Shown: positions 1 through 12,190 of the stretch, in pieces
Layout: each line of letters starts with the position of its first letter
Numbering within the stretch: position 1 is the stretch's first letter
Assembly (NCBI GenBank): GCA_944548615.1
Contig: OX155954.1
Coordinates: forward strand, 38,883,598-38,947,597
Source of the DNA: Micropterix aruncella
Taxonomy: Eukaryota; Arthropoda; Insecta; Lepidoptera; Micropterigidae
Length of the DNA stretch: 64,000 nucleotides
Direction of reading: 5' to 3'
Position numbers and translations under genes: made by a program
Notes under the pieces: model-generated
Databases searched by the model: none
Told to the model about the DNA's origin: nothing
The model's input: the letters and a program-made list of their open reading frames with translations, nothing else

Positions 1-330
1 TGTCTGTCTCTTTCTCACGTGCATGTGAATGAGACACAAGCAGTCCTCGTTGCGCAATTTTCGATCCAAGACTCCGGTCAATTTTCGAACTTTGCTAATT
101 AACATTAAACTTAACGCTTTTTTGTTAACGCTAGATTAAACTACCCTTCAAATCGTCTCCTTGGGTATTTAAACAGTCGAACGCCAGCCCTCGCGTACAG
201 AAAACTGCGCTGCAACTTTATGGCCGATTTTATAAATAAATACTAACACTATATTTTTTTTATGAATTCTCTCTTGTTACCTAGTAATTAATCTCGTTAG
301 TCATGTATAATATATATTTACATAATATAT

Positions 331-759
331 ATGGGGGCCGGCCGAAACGGTTACGAGCGGATTTGTCATACGAGGCAAAATATGTCCTATGGAGTCGCGG
401 CATGGGGCGCTACTACTAATGATAATCTGGATAGATTGACAAAAGCGCAGAAATTATTATTGAGAGTAATTCACAGGAAAAACCGGCGTCATCCATCTGC
501 CTTGTTATTTTCCCAATCCCATGTGCTATCAGCTAAACAGTTATTCATTAAGCAAGCGCTTCTTGCATTCTACAAATCTAGAGATGACCACGCCCGAACT
601 CAAAACAATCTGAACACAAGAATGTCCGCGAGTATCAATTATATAATTAAGTCAGTCAGGACAACATTTGCCCAGAGACATATATTCTACATAGCCCCAA
701 AATTATATAATTCCCTTAGTGAAGACATTAAAAATTATCCTAACATAAAAATATTTTAA
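331..759 (+). pseudogene. C-terminal fragment of Jockey-like LINE ORF2
   Basis: This 142-codon frame encodes the region after the RT palm of an insect non-LTR retrotransposon. The recognisable part starts near 381 with SYGVAAWGATT, followed by a K-A-Q-K-L-L-L-R-V-I block and a YNSL-type motif near the end, as is usual for Jockey/CR1-type ORF2 C termini. There is no catalytic RT or endonuclease in it, and the first 17 codons look like flanking DNA. Function is lost. The family (non-LTR, Jockey-like) is seen from sequence pattern; the exact clade is inferred. Confidence 0.72.
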
Positions 760-1207
760 AGCAAACCTTAATAGATGGCTACTTAACAAGGGATATGTAA
801 AATCTGATCAACTTCTTTGCAACGCACGACAATTGATTTAGTATCACTTATCTATTGTTCTTAATTAAATTTTATTAAATTTGAACTATAAATACATATA
901 TTTATTACATAGCTATATTTTTTATAAAATTGGTATATTTATGTGTATATACAGGTGGTGGGTCCAAATAATTTATTTAAAAAAAAACACTTCATTTCTT
1001 AAAATTGCATAAAAATATGCACATATAGAGACGGGCCAAATTATCGCCTAGTTAGATGTGCTATTGGCAGTAAAGGTTATGTAAGATGTGTTAAACCTCC
1101 CTATATTAATTATTAAATAATTTATATAATTATTATAAGATTACATGACCTATGAATGAACTGTATACCTAATCCTATGTACCTAAATAAATAAAAAATA
1201 AATAAAA
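760..1207 (+). mobile_element. 3' UTR and A/T-rich tail of the same LINE
   Basis: An AT-rich non-coding stretch follows the ORF2 stop codon and ends in an AAATAAATAAAAAATAAATAAAA-like tail (1183-1207), which fits the 3' end of a retroposed LINE. No target-site duplication was found, because the 5' side is degraded. Confidence 0.5.
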
Positions 1208-1789
1208 TGCCTATAGGCATTGTTGGTGTTCGACGCTCGGCGCGGCGACAGCGGTTTGGACGATTAACCATATTTTGACCATATTCGCCACCCCACATAC
1301 GCTTTATTGTTGACTTGTTTGACACCGGTAGTCCCGGAAATTCGGTTTGAAATTACGTTTGAACTTTGCGGTAAGAGTTTGTGCGAAAATAAACACGGAA
1401 AACGAAAATTCGGTTAACTTTGAGCAAGTTTGAAGTCCGATTTTTAAAGACGATTTGTCACAGAGAACGAACTCCTTGCACTGGCTAGTTCCGACCATTT
1501 TCATTTCGAAAAAGAGGGATCAGTATTGCCACTCGCGTGATTCCGAATTCCCTAAATATTTTTTTGCGACGCATTTGATTATTTATTCGCTGTTATTTTG
1601 TAAGCAAAATGAAATTTTATAGTAATAGTAATAAATCACCTTAAATAATAATTAATTGTTTCAGAAGCTGCTGCTAATTGGCAGATATCTTTATGAATAT
1701 TTATGTGAATTTCACAAAAGCAAAAGTAGTTATGTAACCATGATACGAGGAATAAATCCCCATACGTTCAGACATTTCACCTGTCAACT
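1208..1789. other. No gene seen; anonymous AT-rich DNA
   Basis: About 580 bases without a supportable feature. Small frames on the minus strand (1122-1504) have no recognisable domain and biased composition, so they are treated as chance. Confidence 0.5.
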
Positions 1790-1935
1790 GCAGAATTCCA
1801 GCGTACTACTCACTACATAAGCCTTAATTTCTATAATAAATTACCAGAAAACTTAAAAAAATACGGAAAATTCAGGAAAGAAACGAAGAAATATTTCATA
1901 TGAAATATTTCTTCGTTTGAGAGATATGAAATATT
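1790..1935 (+). pseudogene. Short LINE ORF2 C-terminal relic
   Basis: Translation around 1815-1900 gives HYISLNFYNKLPENLKKYGK, the typical 'FYNKLP' motif near the ORF2 C terminus of insect LINEs. Directly downstream, an ATGAAATATTTC segment is repeated in direct and inverted form (1885-1940). Only about 40 residues remain. Confidence 0.55.
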
Positions 1936-2530
1936 TCATATAACCCTAAATAATTTTAGTTTTAATATATTTAAGAGATTATGTTTTCTGTAAAATTTTT
2001 AAAATAATAAAAATAATATTTTTTAAATTCCTAATTCTTAAATTTATTTTCTGACTCTTAATACATTACGTTGATTTTGATTATTTATACTTAATTTGAC
2101 TATTAAAATTTGAATATTTTTCGTTGTTTTTTTTTTCAATTATTATTTTTTGATTGATTTTTTATTTGTAATTTTTAATGTTTATTTCTGTTTTTTTGTT
2201 ATATTTTAATATTTTAATTCATGTTGTTTTTTTAATGTTGTTTTATACTCTAGATTTCTTTTTGGATGCTGCTTTTTTGTATTTTTTTTAAAATATTTTG
2301 GTTATTGAATTACTGCTTTTTATGTTTTTTCATTAGGTATTTCTGTTTTATTTATTTTTCTCGGTTTTTTATATTCTTGTTATTGAATTTCTCAATTATT
2401 ATGTATTTTCAATAATTAGATTTTTACAGACTTTTTTATAATTTTATGTAATTTTATTTATAACAATACTATTGAGTAGGTATGTAATTTCCATACCCAG
2501 ATCGGGTTTTTGAAAATTAATTCTTACTTA
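1936..2530. other. Very AT-rich DNA, probable LINE 3' UTR remains
   Basis: About 600 bases of T-rich sequence without a gene. It follows the LINE relic in the same orientation and may be its 3' UTR. No clear tail or duplication marks its end. Confidence 0.35.
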
Positions 2531-2807
2531 CTTACAACAACCCATCCCCCTCGCTCCATAAGAAACAAAGTCGACGCCGCTCGGCGCGCAAGCCGTCCAG
2601 ATGCGCTCGTAGTACAACTCCCATGGAAAACTGTCCCACCTGCAGACTCAATTGCAAAAGGGGAGTAGAATAAGGGTCAATTCCAGGCTCGAATTTCTAT
2701 TTAGAGGCTACCGGATGAATTCTGACCCGTGAGAAGAAGTGGAATATCGGAGAAAGAAGAATACTTTCGTCCGAAACTTTATACATTTTGAGTAATTGGG
2801 TATCTAT

Positions 2808-2892
2808 TAAAGGAAGAGGAAGAAGAAGATTAGGAGGATTCTTCTTCTTCTTCTTCTTCTTAGTCTTCTCCTTCTTCTTCTTCTTCTTCTTC
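2808..2892. repeat. (GAA)n/(TTC)n mirror/inverted microsatellite
   Basis: A purine-rich GAAGAGGAAGAAGAAG tract is followed after about 10 bases by a long (TTC)n tract, so the purine strand switches sides. The two halves can pair as a hairpin and could also form triplex DNA. Confidence 0.7.
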
Positions 2893-3703
2893 CCCCTTAC
2901 CCGACTTTACACCCCCCCTCCAACCCCCTCTCCTTCCCCCGTCAACCCCCTCTTAACCCCTTAACCCCCTACTTTTCAAACTCCTTTCCTCTTAACTCCC
3001 TCCCCCAAACACCTCCCCCCGAACCCCCACCCAACGCTACCCCTTCAACGCTACTCCCTCCAACACCACCCCCCAAAACCCCCTATTAAAGCACTCTAGA
3101 TAAGGCGGGATAGGAACCCACGGAAGAAGAGGAATATTTTCGTTTGGAACTTCCAGGTCTATTTTCTTCCAAGTTAAAGCATTCTTGATAAGGCACCCTT
3201 TAATAGGTACCCAGGAAAGAAGAAGAATATCGAAGGAAGATTAACATTTTCGCCACTCTCCCCACCCTTAACCCCCCCCCCCTCCTCTCCGACAGCAAAT
3301 CTAGTATTTTTGTAGTATTTCTGTGGTATTAAAATATATATTTTCCAATATGGTTCGTTTCTCGGCTAGGCTCGGGCGGCTCGATGTTATTATTTCATTA
3401 AAATGTATGTCGGTTTCTCTTTTTGTGTCGCTTGTATAAGAGATATTGAAACCAAAATTTATAAATATGGTTTCGGCCCTATGTACGCATCTGTGTGCAA
3501 TAAGTCCAATATTTCGAGATTGAAGTATGACTACTGCGCCCCCTGGAGGAACCGATTCGAACCAGCTCAACCGGACTAAGCATTGGGGCGCTGTCGTGGA
3601 GGAATACACACATACAGACATACAAACAGACACACTGACTGACCGACAGACAGACAGACACACAGAAGTGCGTCCACAATACTTTCCTTGCCAGAAAAGT
3701 AAA
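2893..3703 (+). mobile_element. rep-B copy 1 (TIR element with C-rich subterminal DNA)
   Basis: Rep-B is recognised from at least six copies in this window. One end reads GTCACCCCAATACTTTCCCG and is followed by a long C-rich run. The other end carries CA/GA-rich microsatellite and then GTGCGT..CAATACTTT..GAAAGTAAAA, so both ends share ACTTTCCCG in inverted orientation. In this copy the C-rich part is 2893-3290, the conserved core (ATATTTCGAGATTGAAGTATGAC, ATTGAGCT-like in reverse) is 3295-3600, and the right end is about 3660-3703. The left TIR is not recognisable, so the left limit is approximate. Frames at 3301-3709 lie entirely in this repeat and are not genes. Confidence 0.6.
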
Positions 3704-3709
3704 ATATGA

Positions 3710-3974
3710 TATTTTAATATAAATAATATAAAAATAATATTATATCGAATTTCGATTCTTATTACATAATTATTTTATACCAATTATACGTGTCTAGAGC
3801 CCCATCTGAAGTGAACCGCCATACTGTTATACGACGAAAAGCGCTATATTGTACATAATAATAGAAAATTAATCAATTTTTGGACTATGATTGCAATCTA
3901 GACGTTGCGTTTCGTAGTACGACGAAATTCTGGTTGCCGAATCGTAGTACGACATCAATACAATACAATACAAT
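3710..3974. other. No gene seen; short CGTAGTACGAC repeats
   Basis: Anonymous sequence. The 11-mer CGTAGTACGAC-like motif occurs twice (3913-3923, 3945-3955) and is followed by a short (AATAC)n run at 3958-3973. Confidence 0.4.
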
Positions 3975-4030
3975 CAACTACTCCAGTAGATAGGCATTCC
4001 TACACTTGGATGCGTCACAAAATTAAATGC
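3975..4030. repeat. rep-E fragment
   Basis: The segment CCAGTAGATAGGCATTCCTACACTTGG.. closely matches 63371-63425 in the same orientation. Both read CCAGT-GATAGG-ATTCCTACACTTGG with few differences. It is a dispersed repeat, probably one end of a transposon; the family was not identified. Confidence 0.45.
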
Positions 4031-4313
4031 TAAAAATTTCATTATTATAAACATAACTATCGTGATAGTTGTCATGGCTGTAATATTATATTCAATATTA
4101 CCTACATACAAATAATCAAAATATGCTAATATCAGGGAGAATAATATATTAAAATAGAAATGCAAATTCTATGTAGAATAATCAAAAAATATATATTTTA
4201 TTGCCAATCCAGCAATATGCCTTCGTATTTTACAAAAAAAATGAATTTAATTATATGAAAATTAGAATGTCAGCTATCATAATACCATTATGTTTAAAAC
4301 TTTACGCATTTCA

Positions 4314-4634
4314 TTAATCATCAACATGGAAAATAAACTCAGAATTTTCAAACTCCCTTATACCATAAATTGGGTTTCTTACCAAATTATGTATAATTAT
4401 CTTTTTAAATTGGTCCTCTCCAAGGCTTTTCATTTGCTCTGGAATCTTATTATAGAAGGACAAATTTTGGTGAATAAAACTGTTTAGCACTCTGCTAAGT
4501 CGCTGTCGGTTTATGTGGAGATTGGATTTATTCCTCGTATCGTGATGATGAAAATCACTATTCACCGGAGCTTCTGTTAGGTGTCTACGAGCGTACATAA
4601 TATTTTGGTAGATGTAAGAAGAAAATAGAGTCAT
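4314..4634 (-). pseudogene. LINE ORF2 C-terminal fragment
   Basis: The minus-strand frame of 106 codons contains HHHDTRNKSNLHINRQRLSR followed by SFIHQNLSFYNKIPEQMK. This is the conserved C-terminal region of many arthropod non-LTR elements ('HDTRxKxxxxxxxxRLxxxxxSFxxxGxxxYNxLP'). No RT catalytic motif remains. Flanks are AT-rich and no duplication was found. Confidence 0.65.
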
Positions 4635-4639
4635 TATTC

Positions 4640-5100
4640 CTGATTTTACAAATAGCCATCGATAAGTCTAATACGCTATATAATTAATGCTAATACCTAA
4701 TGATTTCATTTATATAATTAGCGGGACATTAAACATGGGAATGGCATAAAACTGGCGAAATTTGGCATTTTTGTGAAATGTTTACACATCTGCGTCTTTT
4801 GCGGTTTTCATTGGGCGAAGCACGTATCCGTGCCGCGCCTTTTATCCTCAAGGGGGTTGTTTTGGGGGTTATTTTATTATTCTGTCTATCCCTGTTGGAA
4901 TTGCTTTTTTTTCTGTGATCAATTCCGATTGACGATGTCTTTGCGTTTTTGAATACATAACTACGCACAATTATTTTCGAATACAAAGTGAGCCGCTGTT
5001 TATTATCCATAGGTTACACTGAAAGTTACCAGAACTGGCAATATAAATAAATTATTTTTGAATGGAATTTCAAAGTGGAACTCTTTGGCTGTAGTATACA
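4640..5100. other. No gene seen
   Basis: Anonymous sequence. A minus-strand frame at 4729-5010 has no recognisable domain. Confidence 0.4.
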
Positions 5101-5104
5101 GTTT

Positions 5105-6253
5105 AATAACGCTGTCATTGTTTTACCTGTGTGTGTCTGTCTGTCTGTATTCCTTCACGACAGCGCCTAAGCGCTTCGTCCGATTGAGCTGAAATTTGAC
5201 ATGCAGGCATCATTTGGTCATGGCAAGGTTGGAAGGCTTGTGGTTGAAATCGGACCACCAGGGGGCGTGCTAAACATACGTTAATATCGAAATATTGGAC
5301 TTAGAGACTTGAAATTCGGTACATAGATGCCTTGTAAGACCGAAATTACGTTGAGAAAGGATTTTGATTGGAATATCTCGTATATAAAGCGACGCAAATA
5401 TGTACAGTCCGCCATATCTATATTAATATTATAAAGAGGTAAAGTTTGTGACGTTGTAGGAAGTAATCTCTGGATCTACTGAACAGATTTTGAAAATTCT
5501 TTTACCAGTAAAAAGCCACGTTATTTCTGAGTGTCATAGGCTATATATTAATCCGAAAAATGAAAAGACTTTCGTGGTAGTCGGATTTGCAAAGTAAGTC
5601 GGAGAATAAGCGGTCGAACGAAAACGTTTCTTACTAACGCTGCCCTAACTATGAGAGATATATAATTAAGTTCTAGAGAAAAGTTGTAGAGATTGATAAT
5701 GCCTACAAATAAGTCAGCGACAGCATATGTCTAACTTGTATATTTAAATCACAAAAAGTAGTATTTTATATTAAAAAATAAAATAAATCTTTAGGTCATG
5801 TTTATTGGTCATATTATTAACAATTATGAATTCTTATCAAATTAAGTAAATTTATCGTCTCAAGTGTTTAAAACAAAAGACTTTTCCCTTTTACTGCATA
5901 TAATTTCCCTCTTACTGCATAAATAGTTAAAGAGATAATATGCTCACAAATAAGACGCTCACAAGAAAACACTCACAAAAAACGGTATTATAGTCAAATT
6001 GGCATGCAAATACATACATACATATGCAGTAAAAATATAACCCTTCTTTTGGCAGTCAGGAAATAAATCATAGCACTCAGTACTAACCGAACCACACTCA
6101 TAATTTCATCGCAGTTAAAAAGTTTTACCGCCCAACGAAGTGGGCACGGGTCAGCTAGTCTAAGATAGTACTACATTATTTTTGCAAAATTACCATTTCA
6201 ATACCACTTGTCTACTTGCCGGGAAAGTCTTGGGGTGACACAACCGTTTTTTA
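5105..6253 (-). mobile_element. rep-B copy, split by a Helitron
   Basis: The rep-B core in minus orientation runs 5105-5416 (TGTCTGTCTGTATTCC, CGTCCGATTGAGCTGAAATT, GACTTGAAATTCGGTACA). It resumes at 6159 and ends in the TIR TTGCCGGGAAAGTCTTGGGG-TGACACAACCG at 6219-6253. The two parts flank a complete Helitron exactly at its A|T insertion point, so rep-B is older than the Helitron. Confidence 0.72.
5417..6158 (+). mobile_element. Non-autonomous Helitron, copy 1
   Basis: This 742-bp element begins TCTATATTAATATTATAAAG and ends with a short hairpin (GCCCA-ACGAAG-TGGGC, 6130-6145), then ACGGGTCAGCTAG. That is the canonical Helitron 3' structure: a hairpin about 10 bases before CTRR. It sits between A (5416) and T (6159) with no target duplication, as expected for rolling-circle transposons. 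There is no Rep/helicase frame, so it needs an autonomous partner. It is collinear with the copies at 9212-10096 and 36945-37448. Confidence 0.85.
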
Positions 6254-6380
6254 CATTTTGCCGTCATTTAAAAAATTGCGTGAAAAATTCTGCTGCTTGA
6301 TTTTATACGATTTTAAGTGTAGTTTGACAGCTTAGCAGGGTCTCGCTCGTATTTAAACTAAACATATGATAATTTATAGC

Positions 6381-7262
6381 TGGTTTGTAGAATTCAAACG
6401 TGGTCGTGTCAATCTCAGTGGCGAAGTTCGTGAAGATCGCCCATTCAGCGCTACCACAAACAAAATCATCGAAGCTGTGTGCCGTATGATAGAAACAGAC
6501 AGGCATGTGACCTACCATTAGATTCGGGAATCATTTACGCTGTAATTTGACATCACATGTTCGGCCTCAAACTGATTTTGGCGATGAAGCACCGACCGAG
6601 CAAGATGACAATTTAAAGTGGGTTTGTATAATTCAAACGCGGTCATGCCAATCTCGGGGACGAATTTCGTAAAGGTCACCGTTTCATCGCTGTCAAAAAC
6701 AGAAACATCGATATTTTGAGCCGTATAATCAAATCAGACAGGCACGTGACTTGTCGTTAGATTCGTGCAACATTAGGCATAGGCATGAGTCTGGAACGAT
6801 CAAGCCTACACAAATATTTGGCTGTGGGAAAGCTGTGCTCGCGGTGGATCCCATACCATTTCACCGAGTGCAATGACATGCATGCCAGATTCAACTAAAG
6901 CGCTTCAAATTTGGTGTGAAGAATATTAACTGGTGATGATACATGTATTTATAGCTGCGATCCCAAAGCAAAGCAGAAATCGACCATTTGGGATAATCGT
7001 TTCTTTAAAAAAAAAATGAAAACCGTAGTCATGCTGCTGTTGATTTGGAGAATCATCGTACACTGCATGCTGATTGGTACACGAAAATTTGCATGCCGGA
7101 AGTCATTGGTCAACTTCCTGAAAGCAACCGTAAACGAAGAATTATCTAACATCATGACAAAGCCAGCTCTGACGCGGTCAGACAAACAAACGAATTCTTA
7201 AAGACGAAAAACGTAGAACTCATGAGCTATCCTACAAAAAATATGAAAGTGTGTCTTGTTAT
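6381..7262 (+). pseudogene. Mariner transposase relic with duplicated N-terminal part
   Basis: In three frames the translation matches mariner transposase. Recognisable parts are WFVEFKRGRVNLSGEVRED and ETDRHVTYH (6381-6520), then again FGDEAP, GDEFRKG, DRHVTCR (6570-6760), GMSLERSSLHKYLAVGKLCS with RWIPY (6785-6860), TGDDTCIYSCDPKAKQKST (6930-6985) and NHRTLHADWYTKICMPEVIG up to VELMSYP (7035-7240). The TGDE-like first acidic position and the HHD second position (after an in-frame stop near 7150) can be seen; the third catalytic region is gone. The helix-turn-helix part occurs twice in tandem, so this is either an internal duplication or two overlapping insertions. Non-functional. Confidence 0.8.
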
Positions 7263-7439
7263 TCAATTAGATCGACAGAAATAAAAATGCAATTCTGTAA
7301 ATTGTATCCCAACTATTGCGGGATAAATAAAATGTGCATATTAGGTTAAGAATAGCATACGAAACCCTAAAGTAAGTTTCAATATCCATGACTCAAAAAC
7401 AAATGCATCTTTCCACTAACAGCTTTGCATAAATTAAGG

Positions 7440-7660
7440 CAGCTGCAGATTAAGAAAAAAAGCTCCCTCGGCCTTCGTTTCTAGGAAAAAACCCGGAATA
7501 TTCTACGCCGAAAGAAGAAACGGCAATAAAGCAAAATATCCCGACCCTAAAGCCATAAAACACCCGGCGCCATAGGCGAATCAGCACCACAGATGACGAT
7601 GGAAAATACCGCCGCTGGAATGACTCGCCGAAATACAGTTTAACAATGAGCAAATGCCAT
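7440..7660 (+). pseudogene. Possible end of an LTR-retrotransposon pol frame
   Basis: One frame gives DDDGKYRRWNDSPKYSLTMS and then a stop near 7660. It resembles the tail of an LTR-element pol protein that precedes a 3' LTR. There is no catalytic motif, so this is a weak call that gains some support from the LTR-like DNA downstream. Confidence 0.25.
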
Positions 7661-8640
7661 ACTTAGACAACCAAAAATTGAGGCACTTAACGTCCTAATT
7701 AAGCTAGATTAAAACTAGAATAATAATTATTATTTTTTAATGTATTTTTTGATGTTCATACCGTAGAGATAGCTATAATATTACGGAATCTAACATTAAG
7801 ATTAAAAAACAATCACAAACTCACTAAATGCGTAAAATATTGAAATAATTATTAGACAACCATTACCTAGGCTAGTTTAGAAATAAATTAGCGTAACTTA
7901 AGATATTGTAAAGGTTAAATTAGCTAGATTATAATTTAATCTTAAAATCGACATAAATAGCGCATACTGGCATCTGTTGGAGAAAGCCGAAGGCTATAAG
8001 CCACGCCTTAGTAAAATGTAAGCGCGCGCTTTTCAAACGCAACCAATGAAAATATTGGACCAAAATCGCCGCCAATAATAGGGAAGCGCGCGAAAACACG
8101 ATATGGAATGATCCCGAAAGCCCTTAAAAAAGCGAGAGCGGACGGGATCAAACCAGTCTGAAATCTGTCGGCACCGTGTACACCATCAACACCGTTTGTT
8201 ACGTATATTTAGTGAGTGAACTTCGCGTTACCGAAAACTAAATTATTGACAGTTTAGACTCGGGTATTTTACAATATGTAGATATCCTAAGAACAGTTTT
8301 GAGAAGCCAAATTGTACGATTTCTTTTGGACTTAAGTGTAAAATTTTTTAAATAAACAATACTTGATATATTTTAAAATAAATCTTTTTTCTCCCGTAAG
8401 ACTGAGTTTTTTGTTTACTGGTTAGTGGTCCTATTTTAAAAACAATTAGATAATTCTCCCTATGGTGACATCGAAGAAAGTGACAGTGAACGATAGAGGA
8501 TAGCCGACATACTGCCCCAGTAAAGAGCCACTGAGAAGCCGACGTGACCATATCACCCGACATCAAGAAAGTAACTAAATCGAGTAACGTTCCGTTTCTA
8601 TTCAAGCATGAAAAATAACTGATCCATGAAGTATTACATT
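7661..8640 (+). mobile_element. Possible LTR and leader of an old LTR retrotransposon
   Basis: The region changes from AT-rich to mixed GC at about 7975 (TGTTGGAGAAAGCC) and has promoter-like CCTTAAAAAAGCGAGAGC near 8120, CAGTCTGAAATCTGTCGGCA, then AATAAACAATAC at 8352 and a TGGTGACATCG segment at 8462, where a primer site could lie. No second LTR or target duplication was found in the window. It could equally be an unrelated repeat. Confidence 0.28.
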
Positions 8641-9211
8641 TTGAGATTATAATAATTTAAATTTTTAAAAATGGCGAAAAGTGATGTCAGCAAGAGATCC
8701 GGTTATAGTCCTCAGAACTCTGTCACATTATTTGTTTTCTAAGACCGGTAATAACGGTTTATTTTTGAGAAAGCTGCTATTTTGAAATAAAATGGCGGAT
8801 ATCTTTAAACAGATTTTGAAATACTGCTGTTAGATATGACTATTTTTAATTTTACGTTATATACTTCTAATTGGTGGTGTAGTTTCTGAGATAGAGTGGC
8901 TACATTTTCCAGAAATAAGTTTTTCCAATTCCCAGGATTTCAATTCCCATCGTGATACTTGCTGTATCACGATGTATTTCTTTCGAGAAAAAAAAACTGA
9001 TATATTGGCTCATATTCGTCATATCATTGATAATACAGGGTATTGAATTTCTCATTGCCATAGTAAGTTTTGGCTACCCTTCTACGCCGGTGACATGCAG
9101 GTACCGCTGATAGCATTGTCCGGCGAAACTAATAGCAATTTATTCGGTCATCTATAATAGCATTGCTATTAAATGTTTTTTTTTATAAAGGACTATGAGT
9201 ATATGTAATAA
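8641..9211. other. No gene; hairpin-bearing anonymous DNA
   Basis: It contains a perfect 11-bp hairpin (see the separate entry). The segment near 9000-9035 (ATATTGGCTCATATTCGTCAT) recurs at about 11112-11135, so part of this stretch belongs to a dispersed repeat. Confidence 0.4.
8948..8974. repeat. Perfect hairpin, 11-bp stem
   Basis: CATCGTGATAC, a 5-base loop, then GTATCACGATG. The stem has no mismatch. It may be a transposon terminal structure; no owner was identified. Confidence 0.8.
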
Positions 9212-10096
<885 letters not shown>

Positions 10097-10256
10097 TAAC
10101 TACGAGTATATGTATGATCCAACTATGTTTTAAACATGGATTAATTGTCTCTTATTTTCAATATGGCGGAGTTCGTGGTATGGCAGTATAGCGGCTCACC
10201 TTCAGATGGCGCTCTAAACACGCCTATCTAGAATTAAAATAATAATATAGTAACAA
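10097..10256. other. No gene seen
   Basis: A short spacer between a Helitron and a LINE fragment. It contains GCGGCTCACCTTCAGATGGCG, which resembles GCCCCATCTGAAGTGAACCGCC at 3800-3820 in inverted orientation. Confidence 0.4.
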
Positions 10257-10962
10257 ACTTTTTCGGGTAAATTTTTTCGTGCTCCCTCGACCAGCTCGCT
10301 CTCAGCGTTCCTTTCAACTGCCAATTGTCAATTCTAACTATGCACAAAATTCTTTTCTTAAATAGAGCTTGTCATCATTACAACTCGGTGTTTAAGGATG
10401 TTTATATATTTGTCACAACCCCAGATACATTTAAAAATCTTATCATGAATATATTACAATTTAATTAAGTAATCTGTTTATTATGGAAATAGTTATTCTC
10501 CACTTATCTTTGTATTTACATAACTTATTCCTTTTTTCTATTTTTCCTTCTCATAAAATGTGCCATTACATAATTATATATTTTATTTTCTTATTACTAT
10601 CTATTTAATAATAAATTAATTTATTACCATATTAATATACATGTTTATGAATCTATTTACTGTTTTTTCTGCTCTATTTACTTTATATATTTTTTTTAAT
10701 ACTTTTGATTGTTTAGTAACTTAGCAATTACTTTTCAGAATATTTTCTGTATATTTAAAAAACCCTAATAATTTTACTTTTCACTTTAAAAATGCTTGTA
10801 TATTTTAAACTTTTCTTTTCTATAGAATAACGCACTATATGACCGTTTAATTGGTGGAAACATATAAATGGTTTATGTTTGTTATATTTTGATCAAGTAA
10901 ATATGTTTTTTGTACTGTCTGTTTCCTGAATAAAATAAAATAAAATAAAAAAACGATTTTTA
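10257..10962 (+). mobile_element. 5'-truncated Jockey-like LINE with 3' UTR and tail
   Basis: The first 210 bases encode the ORF2 C terminus (LFRVNFFVLPRPARSQRSFQ, then NSNYAQNSFLNR and YNSVFKDVYIFV), matching the end of the Jockey ORF at 30140-30357. An extra base at about 10360 shifts the frame. The 3' UTR follows and ends in GTTTCCTGAATAAAATAAAATAAAATAAA (about 10920-10955). Its 3' UTR end resembles that of the Jockey copy ending at 30668 (GGAAACAT.., TGTTTCCT). Confidence 0.65.
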
Positions 10963-11149
10963 AAAATGCATGGCTATTAATCTTTTAATATTATTTACAT
11001 AAAAACAAATTCCAAATTTTGCTCGAAAACAGGGGAAAATTAACTGGTAAAATACGATGGAAGAAATAATTGTTGGAATACGATGTAGTTTTTTGGGATA
11101 ATATTAAATGATAGATTGGCCCATATTCGTCATACTATTTAAAAAGTTT

Positions 11150-12088
11150 GTTGAGTCATCCTACTAAGACTCCCGGCAAGCAGACAACCCCCTATTCTTG
11201 CCTAATAAACCCCTTCCCCCCTCAACCAAATCTTCCCACGGAAACCCCCCACCCCCCATACTGGTCACCCCTCTCGCCACCCAATTTTTTAGTATTTCCG
11301 CGGTATTAAAATAGTATTTTTTCAAAAATGATTCAGTACTTTCTTAAATACGGCAGTATTTAAAAGGTTTTTGCGTCAATTTTATACGTTATATTCCAAC
11401 CAAAATTTCTCAACGAGATTTCGGTCCAACAAGGCCGAATTTCAAGTCTCTAACTGCAAAATTTCGAGTTTGAAGTATGACTGACGCGCCTTCTGGTGTA
11501 CCGATTTCAACTGCAATCTTTTTAACACGCTTTTATTAGGTCGACCTGTATCGACCTGTAACTATGTAATGGAATATAAGGTAACTAATTTAACCATCTT
11601 CCAAAATTAGCAGCTGTATGTAGTTCTGATGACAATACTATAATATGGTACTGTCGATCTGATGATGGAGTCGGAAGATATGAACTGGAACTTCATGATG
11701 GAACATCGTATCATAGCTGTGTTTGGACTTGTTAGAAAAGTCTTGGAATGAACTTTGACAACGATTAGGTTTCAAGGTCTGATAATGAAGCCGGAAGATA
11801 GGCACTGGCATTCCATGGTGGAATATCGTATCATAGCCGTGTTTGGACTTGTTAGCAAGGTCATAGAGACAATATGAACGATACATAATTTGATTTTTGG
11901 TTTTTACGTGCATTTGTAAAAGCGTGTTTTTAGTGTTTTTTTTAAAACTATTAATTTATTAACTCTTGCCATGGCCGAATGATGCCTGGATGCCAAATTT
12001 CAGCTCAGTCGGATAAAGCGTTTGGGCGCTATACACACAGGCACACAGAAGTGCGTTCGCAATACTTTTCTCTGTCGGGAAAGTAAAA
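11150..12088 (+). mobile_element. rep-B copy with an inserted rep-C element
   Basis: The left end is ACTCCCGGCAAGCAGACAAC (11168-11188), followed by C-rich DNA. The core (GTATTTCCGCGGTATTAAAA, GAATTTCAAGTCTCTAACTG) lies at 11290-11529. After the insertion, TGGCCGAATGATGCCTGG.., CAGTCGGATAAAGCG and the right end GTGCGTTCGCAATACTTTTC..GGGAAAGTAAAA run to 12088. The inverted ACTTTCCCG/CGGGAAAGT ends identify the family. Confidence 0.7.
11528..11937 (-). mobile_element. rep-C copy 1
   Basis: This element of about 410 bp has short TIRs: TTTAACACGCTTTTATTAGG at the left and GTAAAAGCGTGTTTTT at the right. It is the inverse of the copy at 16972-17420. Both carry an internal direct duplication of about 120 bp (GACTTGTTAGAAAAGTCTTGG / GACTTGTTAGCAAGGTCAT, each followed by GGTTTCAAGGTCTGAT-like DNA). 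The 91-codon minus-strand frame over it is a repeat translation, not a gene. It is inserted inside rep-B. Confidence 0.68.
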
Positions 12089-12190
12089 ATCTGCAAAATA
12101 ATAATAAAATATTAGTGTAAAATGCAAGAAGAATTCACAAATAAAATTCCTTGTTAGGAGGGAGACGCCTCACTTTTTATCATATTTAAA

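Noticed and set aside
3301..3709. Frames with VCxSVCxS-type repeats
   Set aside because: They come from the CA/GA microsatellite in rep-B.
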